From Mycolicibacterium celeriflavum (GTDB lineage Bacteria > Actinomycetota > Actinomycetes > Mycobacteriales > Mycobacteriaceae): a DNA stretch of 64,000 nt. The notes below the pieces were generated by a model. It ran no database searches. It was not told the origin of the DNA and was given only the letters and a program-made list of their open reading frames with translations. The translations under genes and the position numbers were made by a program. This document shows positions 1-8,950 of the stretch, in pieces (the first letter of the stretch is position 1; every line of letters begins with the position of its first letter). The stretch spans positions 2,914,001 through 2,978,000 of the forward strand of contig NZ_AP022591.1 in NCBI RefSeq assembly GCF_010731795.1. The letters run 5' to 3'.

Positions 1-75
1 ATGTTGAAATAGTGGCGGTGTGGAGTTACGCTGCCAGCACCAGTAATTCAACGACGAATGAAAAGGGTTTTGGCC

Positions 76-1086
76 ATGACTACCGAAACGGCTGCGAGGC
101 CCAACCACCAGGCATCGGGCGGCCACGAGCCGCCGGCCGCGATCCGTGCGACCGGCGTGGTGGTCGTGCTCACCGTTGTGATCGCGATCGTCGCGCTCGC
201 TTTCGCACTGCCCGCGGCACGCACCGCACCGCACGACGTGCCGATCGGCGCGGCCGGACCGCAGGCGGCGAGCGGCCAGGTCGCCGCGACGATGGAGCGG
301 CAAGCGCCGGGCGCGTTCGTGTTCACCTATTACCCAGGCGCACAGGCGCTGCGCGAGGCCATCCGCAACCGCGACGTCTACGGCGGCATCGCGCTCGGGC
401 CCGACGGGCCCACGCTGATGATCGCCACCGGCGGCAGCCCGATGATCGCCCAGATGCTGACCCAGATCGGCAACGGCATCGCCCAGAAGACCGGGGCGCA
501 GTTGCAGGTCGAGGACTTGGCGCCGCCGACCGCTGACGATCCGCGCGGAGCGGGGTTGGCCGCGTCGGCGCTGCCCATCACGCTGGCCGGTCTGCTGCCC
601 GCGATCGCGCTGCTGTTCGCGCTCAAGCGGGAGGTGTGGACCCGGTTCACCGCCGCGGTGGTGTTCGCGGGCGTGGCCGGCGTGTCGATCGCCGGGCTGC
701 TGCGCTGGGTGCTGGGCTCGATCGACGCGAATTTCTGGGGCGTCACCGGCGCGCTGACGCTGGGCATCCTGGCCACCGGCTTGACCCTGCTGGGCCTTGG
801 GTCGTTGTTCGGCCGGGTCGGCCTGGCATTGGGCGCGGTGAGCGCGCTGCTCATCGGCAACCCGCTGTCCGGCCTGAACACCGCACCTGAACTGCTGCCG
901 AGCGGTTGGGGACAGTTCGGACAGTTGCTGCCCCAGGGCGCCAACGCCACGCTGCTGCGGTCCGCCGCGTTCTTCGACGGGGCCGGCGCCACGATGCCCG
1001 TCATCGTGCTCACCTGCTGGACGGCGTTCGGGGCCGTGCTGATCGTGATCGCGGCGCTTCGACAGCGGAGGACCAGCTCAGCCTGA
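76..1086 (+). CDS. ABC-2/YhgE-like multi-pass membrane protein
   Basis: About 336 residues. There is one membrane segment near the N-terminus (about residues 25-46), then an extracellular-looking stretch of about 120 residues, then five or six hydrophobic segments from about residue 175 to the C-terminus. That layout matches the YhgE/Pip or DUF3533 type of ABC-2-like membrane protein, which is often linked to export, but no ATPase partner lies next to it and no substrate can be named. I chose the ATG at 76 rather than 58 because an AAAAGGG stretch sits 8 bases before it. The next gene begins 18 bases downstream on the same strand, so the two may be cotranscribed. Family assignment is by topology only. 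Confidence 0.6.
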   Translation: MTTETAARPNHQASGGHEPPAAIRATGVVVVLTVVIAIVALAFALPAARTAPHDVPIGAAGPQAASGQVAATMERQAPGAFVFTYYPGAQALREAIRNRDVYGGIALGPDGPTLMIATGGSPMIAQMLTQIGNGIAQKTGAQLQVEDLAPPTADDPRGAGLAASALPITLAGLLPAIALLFALKREVWTRFTAAVVFAGVAGVSIAGLLRWVLGSIDANFWGVTGALTLGILATGLTLLGLGSLFGRVGLALGAVSALLIGNPLSGLNTAPELLPSGWGQFGQLLPQGANATLLRSAAFFDGAGATMPVIVLTCWTAFGAVLIVIAALRQRRTSSA

Positions 1087-1104
1087 CACTTACACTGGGG
1101 CCGC

Positions 1105-2271
1105 GTGGGACTCGACGACCGTGACGCGCTGCGCGTGCTGCGCGACGCGGTCGATCCCGCGCTCGGCTCCGGTGAGCTGGTTCGCCGCTTCTACACACAC
1201 TGGTTCGCCATCGACACCTCGGTGCGCGACCTGTTTCCGCCGGACATGGAAGCGCAGCGCAACCGGTTCGCCCAAGCGGTCACCTGGGTGCTGGGTGAGC
1301 TCGCCTCCCAGCGAGCCCAGGAGCCGGTGGCGTTCCTCGCCCAGCTCGGCCGAGATCACCGCAAATACGGTGTGGCACAACATCATTACGACAGCATGCA
1401 GAACGCGCTCTACAGCAGCTTCCGCAGTCATCTGGCCGAGTGCTGGGACGACACGCTCGCCGAGGCTGCGCGTGACGCCGTGGCACTGATGATCGGGATG
1501 ATGCGGGGCGCCGCCGACGCCGAGCAGGGCCCGCCGTTCTGCGACGGCACGGTGATCGAGCACATCCGCGCCACCCGCGACGTCTCCGTCGTCCGGTTGC
1601 AGTTGGACCGCCCGCTGTTCTACCACCCGGGTCAGTACGTCACGGTGCAGGTTCCGCAGTGGCCGCGCCGGTGGCGCTACCTGAGCCCGTCGATCCCGAC
1701 CGACCCTGCCGGCGCCATCGAGTTCCACATCCGCTCGGTGTCCGGCGGCATGGTGAGCACCGCCATCGTCGGCGAGACCACGCCCGGCGACCGGTGGCGG
1801 CTGTCCCACCCGCACGGCGGCCTGCACATCAACCGCGACGGCGGCGATGTGTTGATGGTCGCGGGCAGCACCGGCCTGGCGCCGCTGCGGACGCTGATCA
1901 TGGATCTCACCCGCTGGGGGGTCAACCCGCGAGTCCATCTGTTCTTCGGCGGCCGCTTTCCGTGCGACCTCTACGACCTGCGCACCCTGTGGCAGATCGC
2001 TTCGCAGAACCCGTGGCTGTCGGTCACCCCGGTGTCGGAGTTCAACGTCGACCCGCCGTGGGCGCGCGACTACCCCGATGTGCACCCGCCGCGCGGCCTG
2101 CATGTGCGGCAGACCGGCAGGCTGGCCGACGTGGTGACCCGCTACGGCAGCTGGGGTGATCGGCAGATCCTGATCTGCGGTGGACCGGAGATGGTGACGG
2201 TGACGAAGGCCGCGTTGATCGCCAAAGGGGCACCGGCCGAACGAATTCAACACGATCCGCTGCATTCCTGA
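1105..2271 (+). CDS. Type II flavohemoglobin (globin-FAD-NAD reductase), Rv0385-like
   Basis: 388 residues with three parts in order. Residues 1-140 are a globin domain, with a likely proximal-His region around HRKYGV. Residues about 150-245 are an FAD-binding barrel, with the RRWRYLSPS stretch. Residues about 248-388 are an NAD(P)-binding domain, with GSTGLAPLR and a C-terminal ICGGPEM motif. The architecture and length match the mycobacterial type II flavohemoglobin Rv0385. As I recall, that type differs from classical NO-dioxygenating flavohemoglobins and has been linked to D-lactate/quinone electron transfer. The start is a GTG 18 bases after the upstream membrane gene. The heme/flavin redox role is well supported by domains; the physiological substrate is not visible. 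Confidence 0.85.
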   Translation: MGLDDRDALRVLRDAVDPALGSGELVRRFYTHWFAIDTSVRDLFPPDMEAQRNRFAQAVTWVLGELASQRAQEPVAFLAQLGRDHRKYGVAQHHYDSMQNALYSSFRSHLAECWDDTLAEAARDAVALMIGMMRGAADAEQGPPFCDGTVIEHIRATRDVSVVRLQLDRPLFYHPGQYVTVQVPQWPRRWRYLSPSIPTDPAGAIEFHIRSVSGGMVSTAIVGETTPGDRWRLSHPHGGLHINRDGGDVLMVAGSTGLAPLRTLIMDLTRWGVNPRVHLFFGGRFPCDLYDLRTLWQIASQNPWLSVTPVSEFNVDPPWARDYPDVHPPRGLHVRQTGRLADVVTRYGSWGDRQILICGGPEMVTVTKAALIAKGAPAERIQHDPLHS

Positions 2272-2329
2272 ACACGCGCGAGGCCGCGCACGACAACCGT
2301 CAGTGCAGTCTCGGCGGTAGCTTCGTGTC

Positions 2330-3235
2330 ATGGCCGACTTCGAAACCGTCACGCTTCGCGACCCGTCGTCCGCGCTGACCGCATCGTTCGTGCCGTCCGC
2401 GGGCATGGTGGGCACCTCGCTGGCCGACGGCGGCGACGAGTTCCTCAGCCAGCGTCGCGGCCTGACCGCCTACGTCAACGACGGCAAGACCATGGGCATC
2501 CCGATCCTGTACCCGTGGGCGAACCGGTTGAGCGCCAACACCTATGAGGTCGACGGCACCATAGTCAGCCTGACCCCCGGCACAGGCGGCGTGCGAACCG
2601 ACGAGCACGGAGCGCCGATCCACGGCGTACTCGCCGGCTACCCCGGCTGGCGGGTCAGCGCGCAAACGGAGAACAGCCTGACCGCGGTGCTCGACTACGG
2701 GGGCGACCCACAACTGCTCGCGGCGTTCCCATTCCCGCACCTGCTGACACAACACGTGACTCTCGACGACCGGACACTCACCATCGAGACGACCGTCGCC
2801 CCCACCACGTCGGCACCCGTACCGCTGTGCTTCGGCTACCACCCGTACCTGAGAATCCCCGGCGTGGCCCGCGAGGAATGGGCGCTGAGCACCCCGACGC
2901 TGCGCCACCTGCCGGTCGACGACAACGGCATTCCGACCGGAGCCCAGGCACCGTGGCCGGCCAGGACCGAGCAGCAGTTGAAGATCACGGCATACGACGA
3001 CGGCTTCGACCGGGTGCCCGCGGGCGCGGTGTTCACGCTCACCGGCGGTGACCACCGCATCGACGTGACGTTCGAAAGCGGCTATCCCGCAGCGCAACTC
3101 TTCGCGCCCACCAACGATGACCTGATCGCCATCGAGCCGATGGCCGCCCCGACCGACGCGCTGCGGCGGGGCGGATACCGAAAAGCGGCCCCCGGCAAGC
3201 CGGAGACCGCTCGGTTCTCGATCACCGTGCGCTAG
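2330..3235 (+). CDS. Aldose 1-epimerase family protein
   Basis: 301 residues, the usual length for the galactose mutarotase-like superfamily. These cytosolic enzymes interconvert alpha and beta anomers of sugars or sugar phosphates. The catalytic-type His is in the FGYHPYL motif (about residue 168) and the general-base Glu is in IAIEPM near the C-terminus (about residue 265). An early conserved NRL motif follows the YPWA stretch. The gene ends 4 bases into the end of hspR on the opposite strand, so the two are tail to tail. The exact sugar cannot be told from sequence. Confidence 0.85.
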   Translation: MADFETVTLRDPSSALTASFVPSAGMVGTSLADGGDEFLSQRRGLTAYVNDGKTMGIPILYPWANRLSANTYEVDGTIVSLTPGTGGVRTDEHGAPIHGVLAGYPGWRVSAQTENSLTAVLDYGGDPQLLAAFPFPHLLTQHVTLDDRTLTIETTVAPTTSAPVPLCFGYHPYLRIPGVAREEWALSTPTLRHLPVDDNGIPTGAQAPWPARTEQQLKITAYDDGFDRVPAGAVFTLTGGDHRIDVTFESGYPAAQLFAPTNDDLIAIEPMAAPTDALRRGGYRKAAPGKPETARFSITVR

Positions 3236-3600
3236 CGTTTGTTTCGCGGCTGCCAGACGACCAGCGCCGTGCTCTTGGGGCGTGGCTGGGCGCGCAGCGC
3301 CTCCACTTCCTCGCTCAGCTCCCGCACCCGGGCCTGCAACGCCTCGACCTGATTGGTCAGCTCGATGATGCGCTTGATGCCGGCCAGGTTGACACCTTCG
3401 TCCTGGCTCAACCGCTGCACCTCGCGGAGCAACTCGACATCGTGCTGCGAGTAACGCCTGCCGCCACCCGAGGTCCGCTGCGGGCGCACCAGGCCGAGCC
3501 GGTCATAGGTGCGCAGGGTTTGCGCGTGCATGCCCGCCAACTCGGCGGCGACGGAGATCAGGAAGGTGCGGGCCTCCTGCTTGGACCGTTTCTCTTTCAT
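3232..3600 (-). CDS. hspR: HspR, MerR-family heat-shock repressor
   Basis: 122 residues. An N-terminal MerR-type winged helix covers about residues 10-75, including MHAQTLRTYDRLGLVRP followed by a Gly-rich turn and RRYSQHDVELL. A Leu-rich coiled coil covers about residues 82-103, and the C-terminal tail is basic. HspR represses the dnaK operon by binding HAIR inverted repeats, and DnaK acts as its corepressor in the families where this was studied. It is the last gene of dnaK-grpE-dnaJ-hspR, 26 bases after dnaJ, which is the standard mycobacterial and streptomycete autoregulatory layout. Two HAIR-like sites lie upstream of dnaK. Confidence 0.97.
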   Translation of the reverse strand: MKEKRSKQEARTFLISVAAELAGMHAQTLRTYDRLGLVRPQRTSGGGRRYSQHDVELLREVQRLSQDEGVNLAGIKRIIELTNQVEALQARVRELSEEVEALRAQPRPKSTALVVWQPRNKR

Positions 3601-3626
3601 CTAGTGCTCCTCGCGTGCGCGGCACA

Positions 3627-4808
3627 TCACGCACCCGCCCATCCGGCCCGCGGATCGAAGCCGCTGGCCCGCTCCGCTTTCGCGTAGGCCTCCAGCGCCT
3701 CGACCGCCTCCCCTTCGAGGTTCGGCGGCACCGCCACCTTGACCGTCACCAACAGGTCGCCGTGGCCGCCGGAGCGTTTCGGCACACCGCGTCCGCGCAC
3801 GCGCAGAATGCGGCCGTCCGACGTGCCCTTGGGCACTCGCACACCGACCTTGCCCTCCAGCGTCGGCACCGAAAGTGTTGTCCCCAGGGCCAATTCATGG
3901 AAGCTGACGGGAACCGTCACGGTGAGGTCGTCGCCGTCACGGCCGAACACCCGGTCCGGGCGCACGTGGACGGTGACGTACAGGTCGCCCGAGGGCGCGC
4001 CGCGCAGACCCGCTTCGCCCTGGCCCGCCAACCGGATCCGCTGGCCGTCCTCGACGCCGGGCGGGATCCGCACGTTGATGGTGCGGGTACGGGTGGTCAC
4101 GCCGGTGCCCTTGCACTCCTGGCAGGGGTGCTCGATGATCGACCCGCTACCACGGCATTCGGTGCACGGCTCGGAGAATCCGAACGCACCCTGGTTGCGG
4201 TTGATCACGCCGGAGCCGTTACAGCTCGGGCAGACTTTCGGGCTGGTGCCCGGGCGCGCCCCGCTGCCATGACAGTTCGTGCACGGCGCAGGACTGGTGA
4301 GCCGCAACGGCATCGCCACGCCCTTGGTGGCCTCCAGGAACGACAGCTCGGCCTCGGTCTCGAGGTCGTTGCCGCGGCGCGGCCTGCTGGGCCGCGGTTG
4401 CTGGGCGCCGCGGCCGAAGAGGCCGCCGAAGAGGTCGCCGATGTTCGCGCCACCGGTCTGACCGGCCGCGTCGAACAGGTCGTTCAGGTTGAACTCGACG
4501 CCGCCGTCCGAGCCGCCGAAGCCACCGAAGCCACCGCCGCCTCCGAACCGGCCGCGGCCGAATCCGCCGTTGGCGAACAACCGCCGGGTCTCGTCGTACT
4601 CCTTGCGCTTGGCCGGATCGGTGAGCACCTCCTTGGCCTCGGACACGGCCTTGTACCGTTCCTCGGCCGACGAATTGCCCGGGTTGCGGTCGGGATGATT
4701 CTCCGCGAGCAGCTTTCGCGCCGCCCGCTTGATCTCCTGGTCGCTGGCGTCGGAGGAGACGCCGAGCTCCTTGTAGAAGTCTTTTTCGACCCACTCACGT
4801 TGGGCCAT
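3627..4808 (-). CDS. dnaJ1: DnaJ1 co-chaperone
   Basis: 393 residues, class I DnaJ. The J domain covers residues 10-75 with the HPD tripeptide at 38-40, which stimulates DnaK ATPase. A Gly/Phe-rich linker follows to about residue 150. The zinc-binding domain has four CxxCxGxG-type motifs ([32 protein letters not shown]). The C-terminal substrate-binding domains include [15 protein letters not shown] and [16 protein letters not shown]. It acts with DnaK and GrpE in protein folding. It lies 23 bases after grpE in the operon, with a GGAGGTGA ribosome binding site just before its ATG. Confidence 0.97.
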   Translation of the reverse strand: MAQREWVEKDFYKELGVSSDASDQEIKRAARKLLAENHPDRNPGNSSAEERYKAVSEAKEVLTDPAKRKEYDETRRLFANGGFGRGRFGGGGGFGGFGGSDGGVEFNLNDLFDAAGQTGGANIGDLFGGLFGRGAQQPRPSRPRRGNDLETEAELSFLEATKGVAMPLRLTSPAPCTNCHGSGARPGTSPKVCPSCNGSGVINRNQGAFGFSEPCTECRGSGSIIEHPCQECKGTGVTTRTRTINVRIPPGVEDGQRIRLAGQGEAGLRGAPSGDLYVTVHVRPDRVFGRDGDDLTVTVPVSFHELALGTTLSVPTLEGKVGVRVPKGTSDGRILRVRGRGVPKRSGGHGDLLVTVKVAVPPNLEGEAVEALEAYAKAERASGFDPRAGWAGA

Positions 4809-4831
4809 ACCGCGTCACCTCCTTACCGGTG

Positions 4832-5470
4832 TCACTCCTGGTCTGATTCTGCTGGTTCTGGCGCCGCGTCGCCGCCGTTATCGGCCGAGGCCTGCGCTTC
4901 GGGCGCGTCGGGCACCGTGTCGACCACGCCGACCATGGCGTGGCGCACGACCTGTTCGCCCACCTTGTATCCGCGCCGCATCACGGTGCCCAGCACGGGG
5001 TGAGTGCCGTCGCCCTCGTGCTGCACGGCCTCGTGCAGTTCCGGGTCGAACTCGTCGCCTTCGGCGCCGAATGCCGAAAGACCCTGTCCCTCTAGCGCAC
5101 TGACCAGCTTGTCGGCCACCGCCTTGAGCGGACCGCTCTCCAGGTCACCGTGGCTGCGGGCACGCTCGAGGTCATCGAGGATCGGCAGCAGCTGCGTAAT
5201 GACCGAGGCCTTCGCCCGGTCGGCCGCCAACTGCTGATCGCGCAGCGCCCGCTTACGGTAGTTGGTGAAATCGGCCTGCACCCGCTGCAGATCGGCGAGC
5301 AATTCGGAGGCCTTGTCGGCCTCTGCACCTGCGTTCTGCGGCGAGGGCTGGTCCGGCGCCGGCCCACTGGGGGCCGGCTCGGAACCTGCTTCTCTCACTT
5401 CACCGGTGACCGGATCGATGCGCCGTTTGTCGGTGACGGTCACCGGCTCGTGCGGATCGTTTCCTGTCAC
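4832..5470 (-). CDS. grpE: GrpE nucleotide-exchange factor
   Basis: 212 residues. A disordered acidic, Pro-rich N-terminus (to about residue 52) is followed by a long coiled-coil helix (about 52-105, with [22 protein letters not shown]) and a C-terminal beta domain ([10 protein letters not shown]...[13 protein letters not shown]). GrpE releases ADP from DnaK. The GTG start overlaps the dnaK stop as GTGA, which indicates translational coupling. Length and order are typical for mycobacteria. Confidence 0.97.
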   Translation of the reverse strand: MTGNDPHEPVTVTDKRRIDPVTGEVREAGSEPAPSGPAPDQPSPQNAGAEADKASELLADLQRVQADFTNYRKRALRDQQLAADRAKASVITQLLPILDDLERARSHGDLESGPLKAVADKLVSALEGQGLSAFGAEGDEFDPELHEAVQHEGDGTHPVLGTVMRRGYKVGEQVVRHAMVGVVDTVPDAPEAQASADNGGDAAPEPAESDQE

Positions 5471-7335
5471 TTGTTCTCCCCACCCTTGTCGGACTCGTCA
5501 TCGACAACTTCGGCGTCCACGACGTTGTCGTCTGCCGGCGCACCGGCATCCGCCCCGCCGCCTGCCGCCTGCTCGGCCTGGGTGGCCTCGTAGATGGCCT
5601 GGCCCAAGCCCTGCGACTCGACACCCAGCTTCTCCATCGCCGATTTGATCTCGGCGATGTCGGTGCCTTCGAGCGCCTTCTTGGCGTCGGCGATGGCCGC
5701 GTCCACCTTGCTCAGCGTGTCCTCGGGGACCTTCGAGCCGCCTTCGGCCTCACGCTGTTCCTTGACGAACTTCTCCGTCTGGTAGACCAGCGACTCGGCC
5801 TGGTTGCGAACGTCGGCCTCTTCGCGACGCTTGCGGTCCTCCTCGGCGTGCGCCTCGGCATCCTTGACCATCCGGTCGATCTCTTCCTTGGACAGGCCGG
5901 AGCCCTCCTGGATGCGGATCGTGTTCTCCTTGCCGGTGCCCTTGTCCTTCGCGGTCACGTGCACGATGCCGTTGGCGTCGATGTCGAACGTGACCTCGAT
6001 CTGCGGCACGCCACGCGGCGCCGGCGGGATACCGGTCAGCTCGAAGCTGCCGAGCAGCTTGTTGTGCGCGGCGATCTCGCGCTCACCCTGATAGACCTGG
6101 ATCTGCACCGACGGCTGGTTGTCGTCGGCAGTGGTGAAGGTCTCCGACCGCTTGGTCGGAATGGTGGTGTTGCGCTCGATCAGCTTCGTCATCACGCCAC
6201 CCTTGGTTTCGATGCCGAGGGACAGCGGCGTGACGTCAAGCAGCAGAACGTCTTTCACCTCACCCTTGAGCACACCGGCCTGCAGCGCAGCGCCGACCGC
6301 GACAACCTCGTCCGGGTTGACGCCCTTGTTCGGCTCCTTGCCACCGGTCATCTCCTTGACCAGATCGGAGACCGCCGGCATCCGTGTCGAGCCGCCGACC
6401 AGCACCACATGGTCGATGTCGGACACCGAGATACCGGCGTCCTTGACCACCTGCTGGAACGGCTGGCGGGTGCGGTCCAGCAGATCCTGGGTGATGCGCT
6501 GGAACTCGGCGCGCGTCAGCTGCTCGTCGAGGAACAGCGGGTTCTTGTCCGCGTCAACGGTGATGTAGGGCAGGTTGATCGAGGTGCCCTGGCTCGAGCT
6601 CAGCTCGATCTTCGCCTTCTCGGCGGCCTCCCGCAGGCGCTGCATGGCCATCTTGTCCTTGGTCAGGTCGATGCCCGAGGTGCCCTTGAACTTGTCGACC
6701 AGCCAATCGACGATCCGGTCGTCCCAGTCGTCGCCGCCGAGGTGGTTGTCACCGCTGGTGGCACGGACCTCGACCACGCCCTCGCCGATCTCGAGCAGCG
6801 AGACGTCGAACGTGCCGCCGCCGAGGTCGAAGACCAGGATCGTCTGTTCCTTCTCGCCCTTGTCCAGGCCGTAGGCCAGCGCGGCCGCGGTGGGCTCGTT
6901 GACGATGCGCAGCACGTTGAGGCCGGCGATCTGGCCGGCTTCCTTGGTGGCCTGGCGCTGGGCGTCGTTGAAGTAGGCGGGCACGGTGATGACCGCGTCG
7001 GTGATGTCCTCGCCGAGGTAGCTTTCGGCGTCGCGCTTGAGCTTCTGCAACGTCCGGGCGCTGATCTCCTGCGCGGTGTACTTCTTGCCGTCGATCTCCA
7101 CGGACCAGTCGGTGCCCATGTGCCGCTTGACCGAACGGATGGTCCGGTCGACGTTGGTCACCGCCTGGTTCTTGGCGGGCTGGCCGACCAGCACCTCACC
7201 GTTGCGCGCGAACGCGACGACGGACGGCGTGGTGCGGGAGCCCTCGGAGTTGGCGACGACAACGGGATCGCCACCCTCCAGTACCGCGACGACGGAGTTG
7301 GTGGTCCCGAGGTCGATTCCGACCGCACGAGCCAT
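5467..7335 (-). CDS. dnaK: DnaK (Hsp70) chaperone
   Basis: 622 residues. The N-terminal ATPase domain (1-360) has the phosphate-1 motif [11 protein letters not shown], the phosphate-2 motif [15 protein letters not shown] and the adenosine motif [11 protein letters not shown]. The linker [16 protein letters not shown] leads to the substrate-binding domain, and the C-terminal lid ends in an acidic EVVDDE tail. I moved the start to the ATG at 7335 ([12 protein letters not shown]) because GGGAGGAA precedes it by 5 bases and all DnaK proteins begin there. It is the first gene of the heat-shock operon. Two HAIR-type operators and a TTGACA hexamer (minus strand, 7416-7411) lie upstream. Confidence 0.99.
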   Translation of the reverse strand: MARAVGIDLGTTNSVVAVLEGGDPVVVANSEGSRTTPSVVAFARNGEVLVGQPAKNQAVTNVDRTIRSVKRHMGTDWSVEIDGKKYTAQEISARTLQKLKRDAESYLGEDITDAVITVPAYFNDAQRQATKEAGQIAGLNVLRIVNEPTAAALAYGLDKGEKEQTILVFDLGGGTFDVSLLEIGEGVVEVRATSGDNHLGGDDWDDRIVDWLVDKFKGTSGIDLTKDKMAMQRLREAAEKAKIELSSSQGTSINLPYITVDADKNPLFLDEQLTRAEFQRITQDLLDRTRQPFQQVVKDAGISVSDIDHVVLVGGSTRMPAVSDLVKEMTGGKEPNKGVNPDEVVAVGAALQAGVLKGEVKDVLLLDVTPLSLGIETKGGVMTKLIERNTTIPTKRSETFTTADDNQPSVQIQVYQGEREIAAHNKLLGSFELTGIPPAPRGVPQIEVTFDIDANGIVHVTAKDKGTGKENTIRIQEGSGLSKEEIDRMVKDAEAHAEEDRKRREEADVRNQAESLVYQTEKFVKEQREAEGGSKVPEDTLSKVDAAIADAKKALEGTDIAEIKSAMEKLGVESQGLGQAIYEATQAEQAAGGGADAGAPADDNVVDAEVVDDESDKGGENK

Positions 7336-7367
7336 AGTTGTTCCTCCCTGAATAGTCCTGCTAAGGG

Positions 7368-7388
7368 TCTGAGTGCACCGCACTCAAG
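7368..7388. promoter_or_regulatory. HAIR-type HspR operator, proximal
   Basis: Inverted repeat TCTGAGT-N7-ACTCAAG against the published HAIR consensus CTTGAGT-N7-ACTCAAG. The right half is perfect and the left half has two mismatches. It lies 33 bases upstream of the dnaK start, where bound HspR would block transcription. Confidence 0.8.
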
Positions 7389-7422
7389 ACTGCGCCGACA
7401 CACCCTACCCTGTCAACTCAGA

Positions 7423-7443
7423 CCTGAGCCTGACTCACTCAAC
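7423..7443. promoter_or_regulatory. HAIR-type HspR operator, distal
   Basis: CCTGAGC-N7-ACTCAAC, five of seven and six of seven matches to the HAIR half sites, centred 55 bases from the proximal copy. A TTGACA hexamer on the minus strand (7416-7411) lies between the two copies and could be the dnaK -35 element. I see no clear -10. Confidence 0.65.
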
Positions 7444-7557
7444 TGTCGATGGCATCAACGGGGGTGTCGGGCGATTTGTTCCCGGACGTGGCGTGCCGCG
7501 GAGGGCGCATGGATCGTGCCAGGCCAGGCCTGTACGCGATGGCAGGTCATAGTCCAT

Positions 7558-7590
7558 TAACGGTGATATACTGCCGTTAGCCACCGTTAA
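7558..7590. promoter_or_regulatory. Promoter and operator of the RES toxin-antitoxin operon
   Basis: TAACGG (7558-7563) and CCGTTA (7574-7579) form an inverted repeat with a 10-base spacer. A third half site, CCGTTAA, follows at 7584-7590. A TATACT -10-like hexamer (7567-7572) sits inside the spacer, so a protein bound to the repeat would cover the promoter. This is the layout expected for antitoxin autorepression. The antitoxin ATG is 21 bases downstream with GAAGG 8 bases before it. Confidence 0.6.
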
Positions 7591-7611
7591 GCAACCGCGA
7601 AGGTTCCCACA

Positions 7612-8211
7612 ATGACCACAGATGAGCTCGACCAACTCCTGCTAGACCGCTTCAACCTGCACCGTTCCGACCTGATCGCGGCACTCAAGACGCTCCCCGC
7701 GCATCGGCCGTGGGCGGCCACACTCACCGCCGACGAGGCCCGGCTACTCGACGACGTCGGCTTCACGGACGACCCGCAAGCGTACGCAGAGATCGCAGCC
7801 GATGTGACCGCCCACATGGCCAGGCTCTACAGCACTGCCTATACCGCCGCCGAGGTCAAAGAAGGACTGAGCGTCAACGATTCCCGCGTGCGACAGCGCC
7901 GCCTCGCCCGCACGCTATGGGCGATCAGCGACGGCGGCACGTGGGTGTACCCCGCGATTCAGTTCGAGATCGTCGACCGCGGCCGCGACGAGCCACGCAA
8001 GCTCAAGCAGGTCCGCGGCCTTGACGAGGTGCTGCCGGCTCTGCTCGCCAGGGAGCTGCACCCCACTGCGGTAGCTAGCTTTCTCATGACCCCGCAGCTC
8101 GATTTACGAATCGATGGTCAACCAAAGTCGGTGCGGGAGTGGCTGTTGCACGGTGAATCCGTCGAGCCCGTACTCGGACTGATCGAGATCGGCGAATGGG
8201 CGGCGACTTGA
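7612..8211 (+). CDS. Antitoxin of a RES-type toxin-antitoxin pair
   Basis: 199 residues. A central helix-turn-helix-like stretch (about residues 79-107, AAEVKEGLSVNDSRVRQRRL) suggests DNA binding. The C-terminal half (about 120-199) has the PTAVASFLMTPQLDL and WLLHGE motifs seen in antitoxins encoded directly upstream of RES-domain toxins. It would neutralise the downstream toxin and repress the operon through the inverted repeat around its promoter. It overlaps the toxin start by 16 bases. The family call rests mainly on the RES partner and the C-terminal motif. Confidence 0.75.
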   Translation: MTTDELDQLLLDRFNLHRSDLIAALKTLPAHRPWAATLTADEARLLDDVGFTDDPQAYAEIAADVTAHMARLYSTAYTAAEVKEGLSVNDSRVRQRRLARTLWAISDGGTWVYPAIQFEIVDRGRDEPRKLKQVRGLDEVLPALLARELHPTAVASFLMTPQLDLRIDGQPKSVREWLLHGESVEPVLGLIEIGEWAAT

Positions 8212-8858
8212 CCGTCGACCCCACGCTGCCGGGCCCTCCGCCACCGCACGGACTGCGTTCGCTCGGGATCGACGATGACGAGATGCGCGCGATCGACGTC
8301 AACGAGATCTGGTGGCGCGTCCATCGCACTGAGGGCGAGCACATACTGGCGTGGAACGCATTGCGCACTTTCGGGCCGGTGCTGCGGTTCGACCCTCATC
8401 CCCTCCCCAAAGGTGAACATCTGCAGCATGGCGTTTGGTACGGAGCCTCAACCCCGTGTGCTGCACTCGGCGAGGCCTACCAAGTGGACCGGACCATTGA
8501 CCGTGAACGCCGCCGCCCATACCTAACCGGCTTGTCATTCACCCGCCCACTCATGGTCCTCGACCTCGCCGCTGACAGCCAGGGAGCGTGGGCCACACGC
8601 GCCGGCGGCACGTTCGCCATCTCGACAGCCCCGCATACCGTGACTCAGCAGTGGGCGCGGCACATCACAGAGGCATTCCCCGACCTCGACGGCCTGCGCT
8701 ACAACAGCCGATTCGCTGGCGACCCATGCCTAGCACTGTTTACACCGGCCACATCTGCGATGCCGGCCCGACCGAGAATATCGCTGCCCCTGGCTCATCC
8801 CGATCTAGCCGGCCGCATCGCCAGCGCGGCGAAACGTCTCGGCTACGGCGTGGTTTGA
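8196..8858 (+). CDS. RES-domain toxin (NAD-depleting family)
   Basis: 220 residues. The RES fold is marked by an early Arg (WWRVHRTEG), the HGVWYGASTPCAALGEAY segment with its conserved Glu, and a later Ser in RYNSRFAGDPCLALF. RES toxins, such as the mycobacterial MbcT, degrade NAD+ by phosphorolysis or hydrolysis when freed from their antitoxin. This protein belongs to that superfamily, but its own activity is untested here. The start is ambiguous: ATG 8196 overlaps the antitoxin end, and a TTG at 8208 overlaps its stop codon. It ends 93 bases before the convergent cyclase gene. Confidence 0.8.
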   Translation: MGGDLTVDPTLPGPPPPHGLRSLGIDDDEMRAIDVNEIWWRVHRTEGEHILAWNALRTFGPVLRFDPHPLPKGEHLQHGVWYGASTPCAALGEAYQVDRTIDRERRRPYLTGLSFTRPLMVLDLAADSQGAWATRAGGTFAISTAPHTVTQQWARHITEAFPDLDGLRYNSRFAGDPCLALFTPATSAMPARPRISLPLAHPDLAGRIASAAKRLGYGVV

Positions 8859-8950
8859 CAGAGGATGCGGTGGGATTTCCCGAACTCCTACAAGCCACCG
8901 CGGCACGTCGAGCGCGCGATCGCCGCGAGACACCTGCCGAGTCACGCCGA

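Noticed and set aside
7390..7416. dnaK -10 element
   Set aside because: A TTGACA hexamer is present, but no TATAAT-like hexamer occurs at the right distance, so I did not annotate a full promoter.
5848..7560. 570-codon plus-strand frame across dnaK
   Set aside because: Antisense shadow of dnaK with Asp/Val/Arg-rich composition and no recognisable domain.
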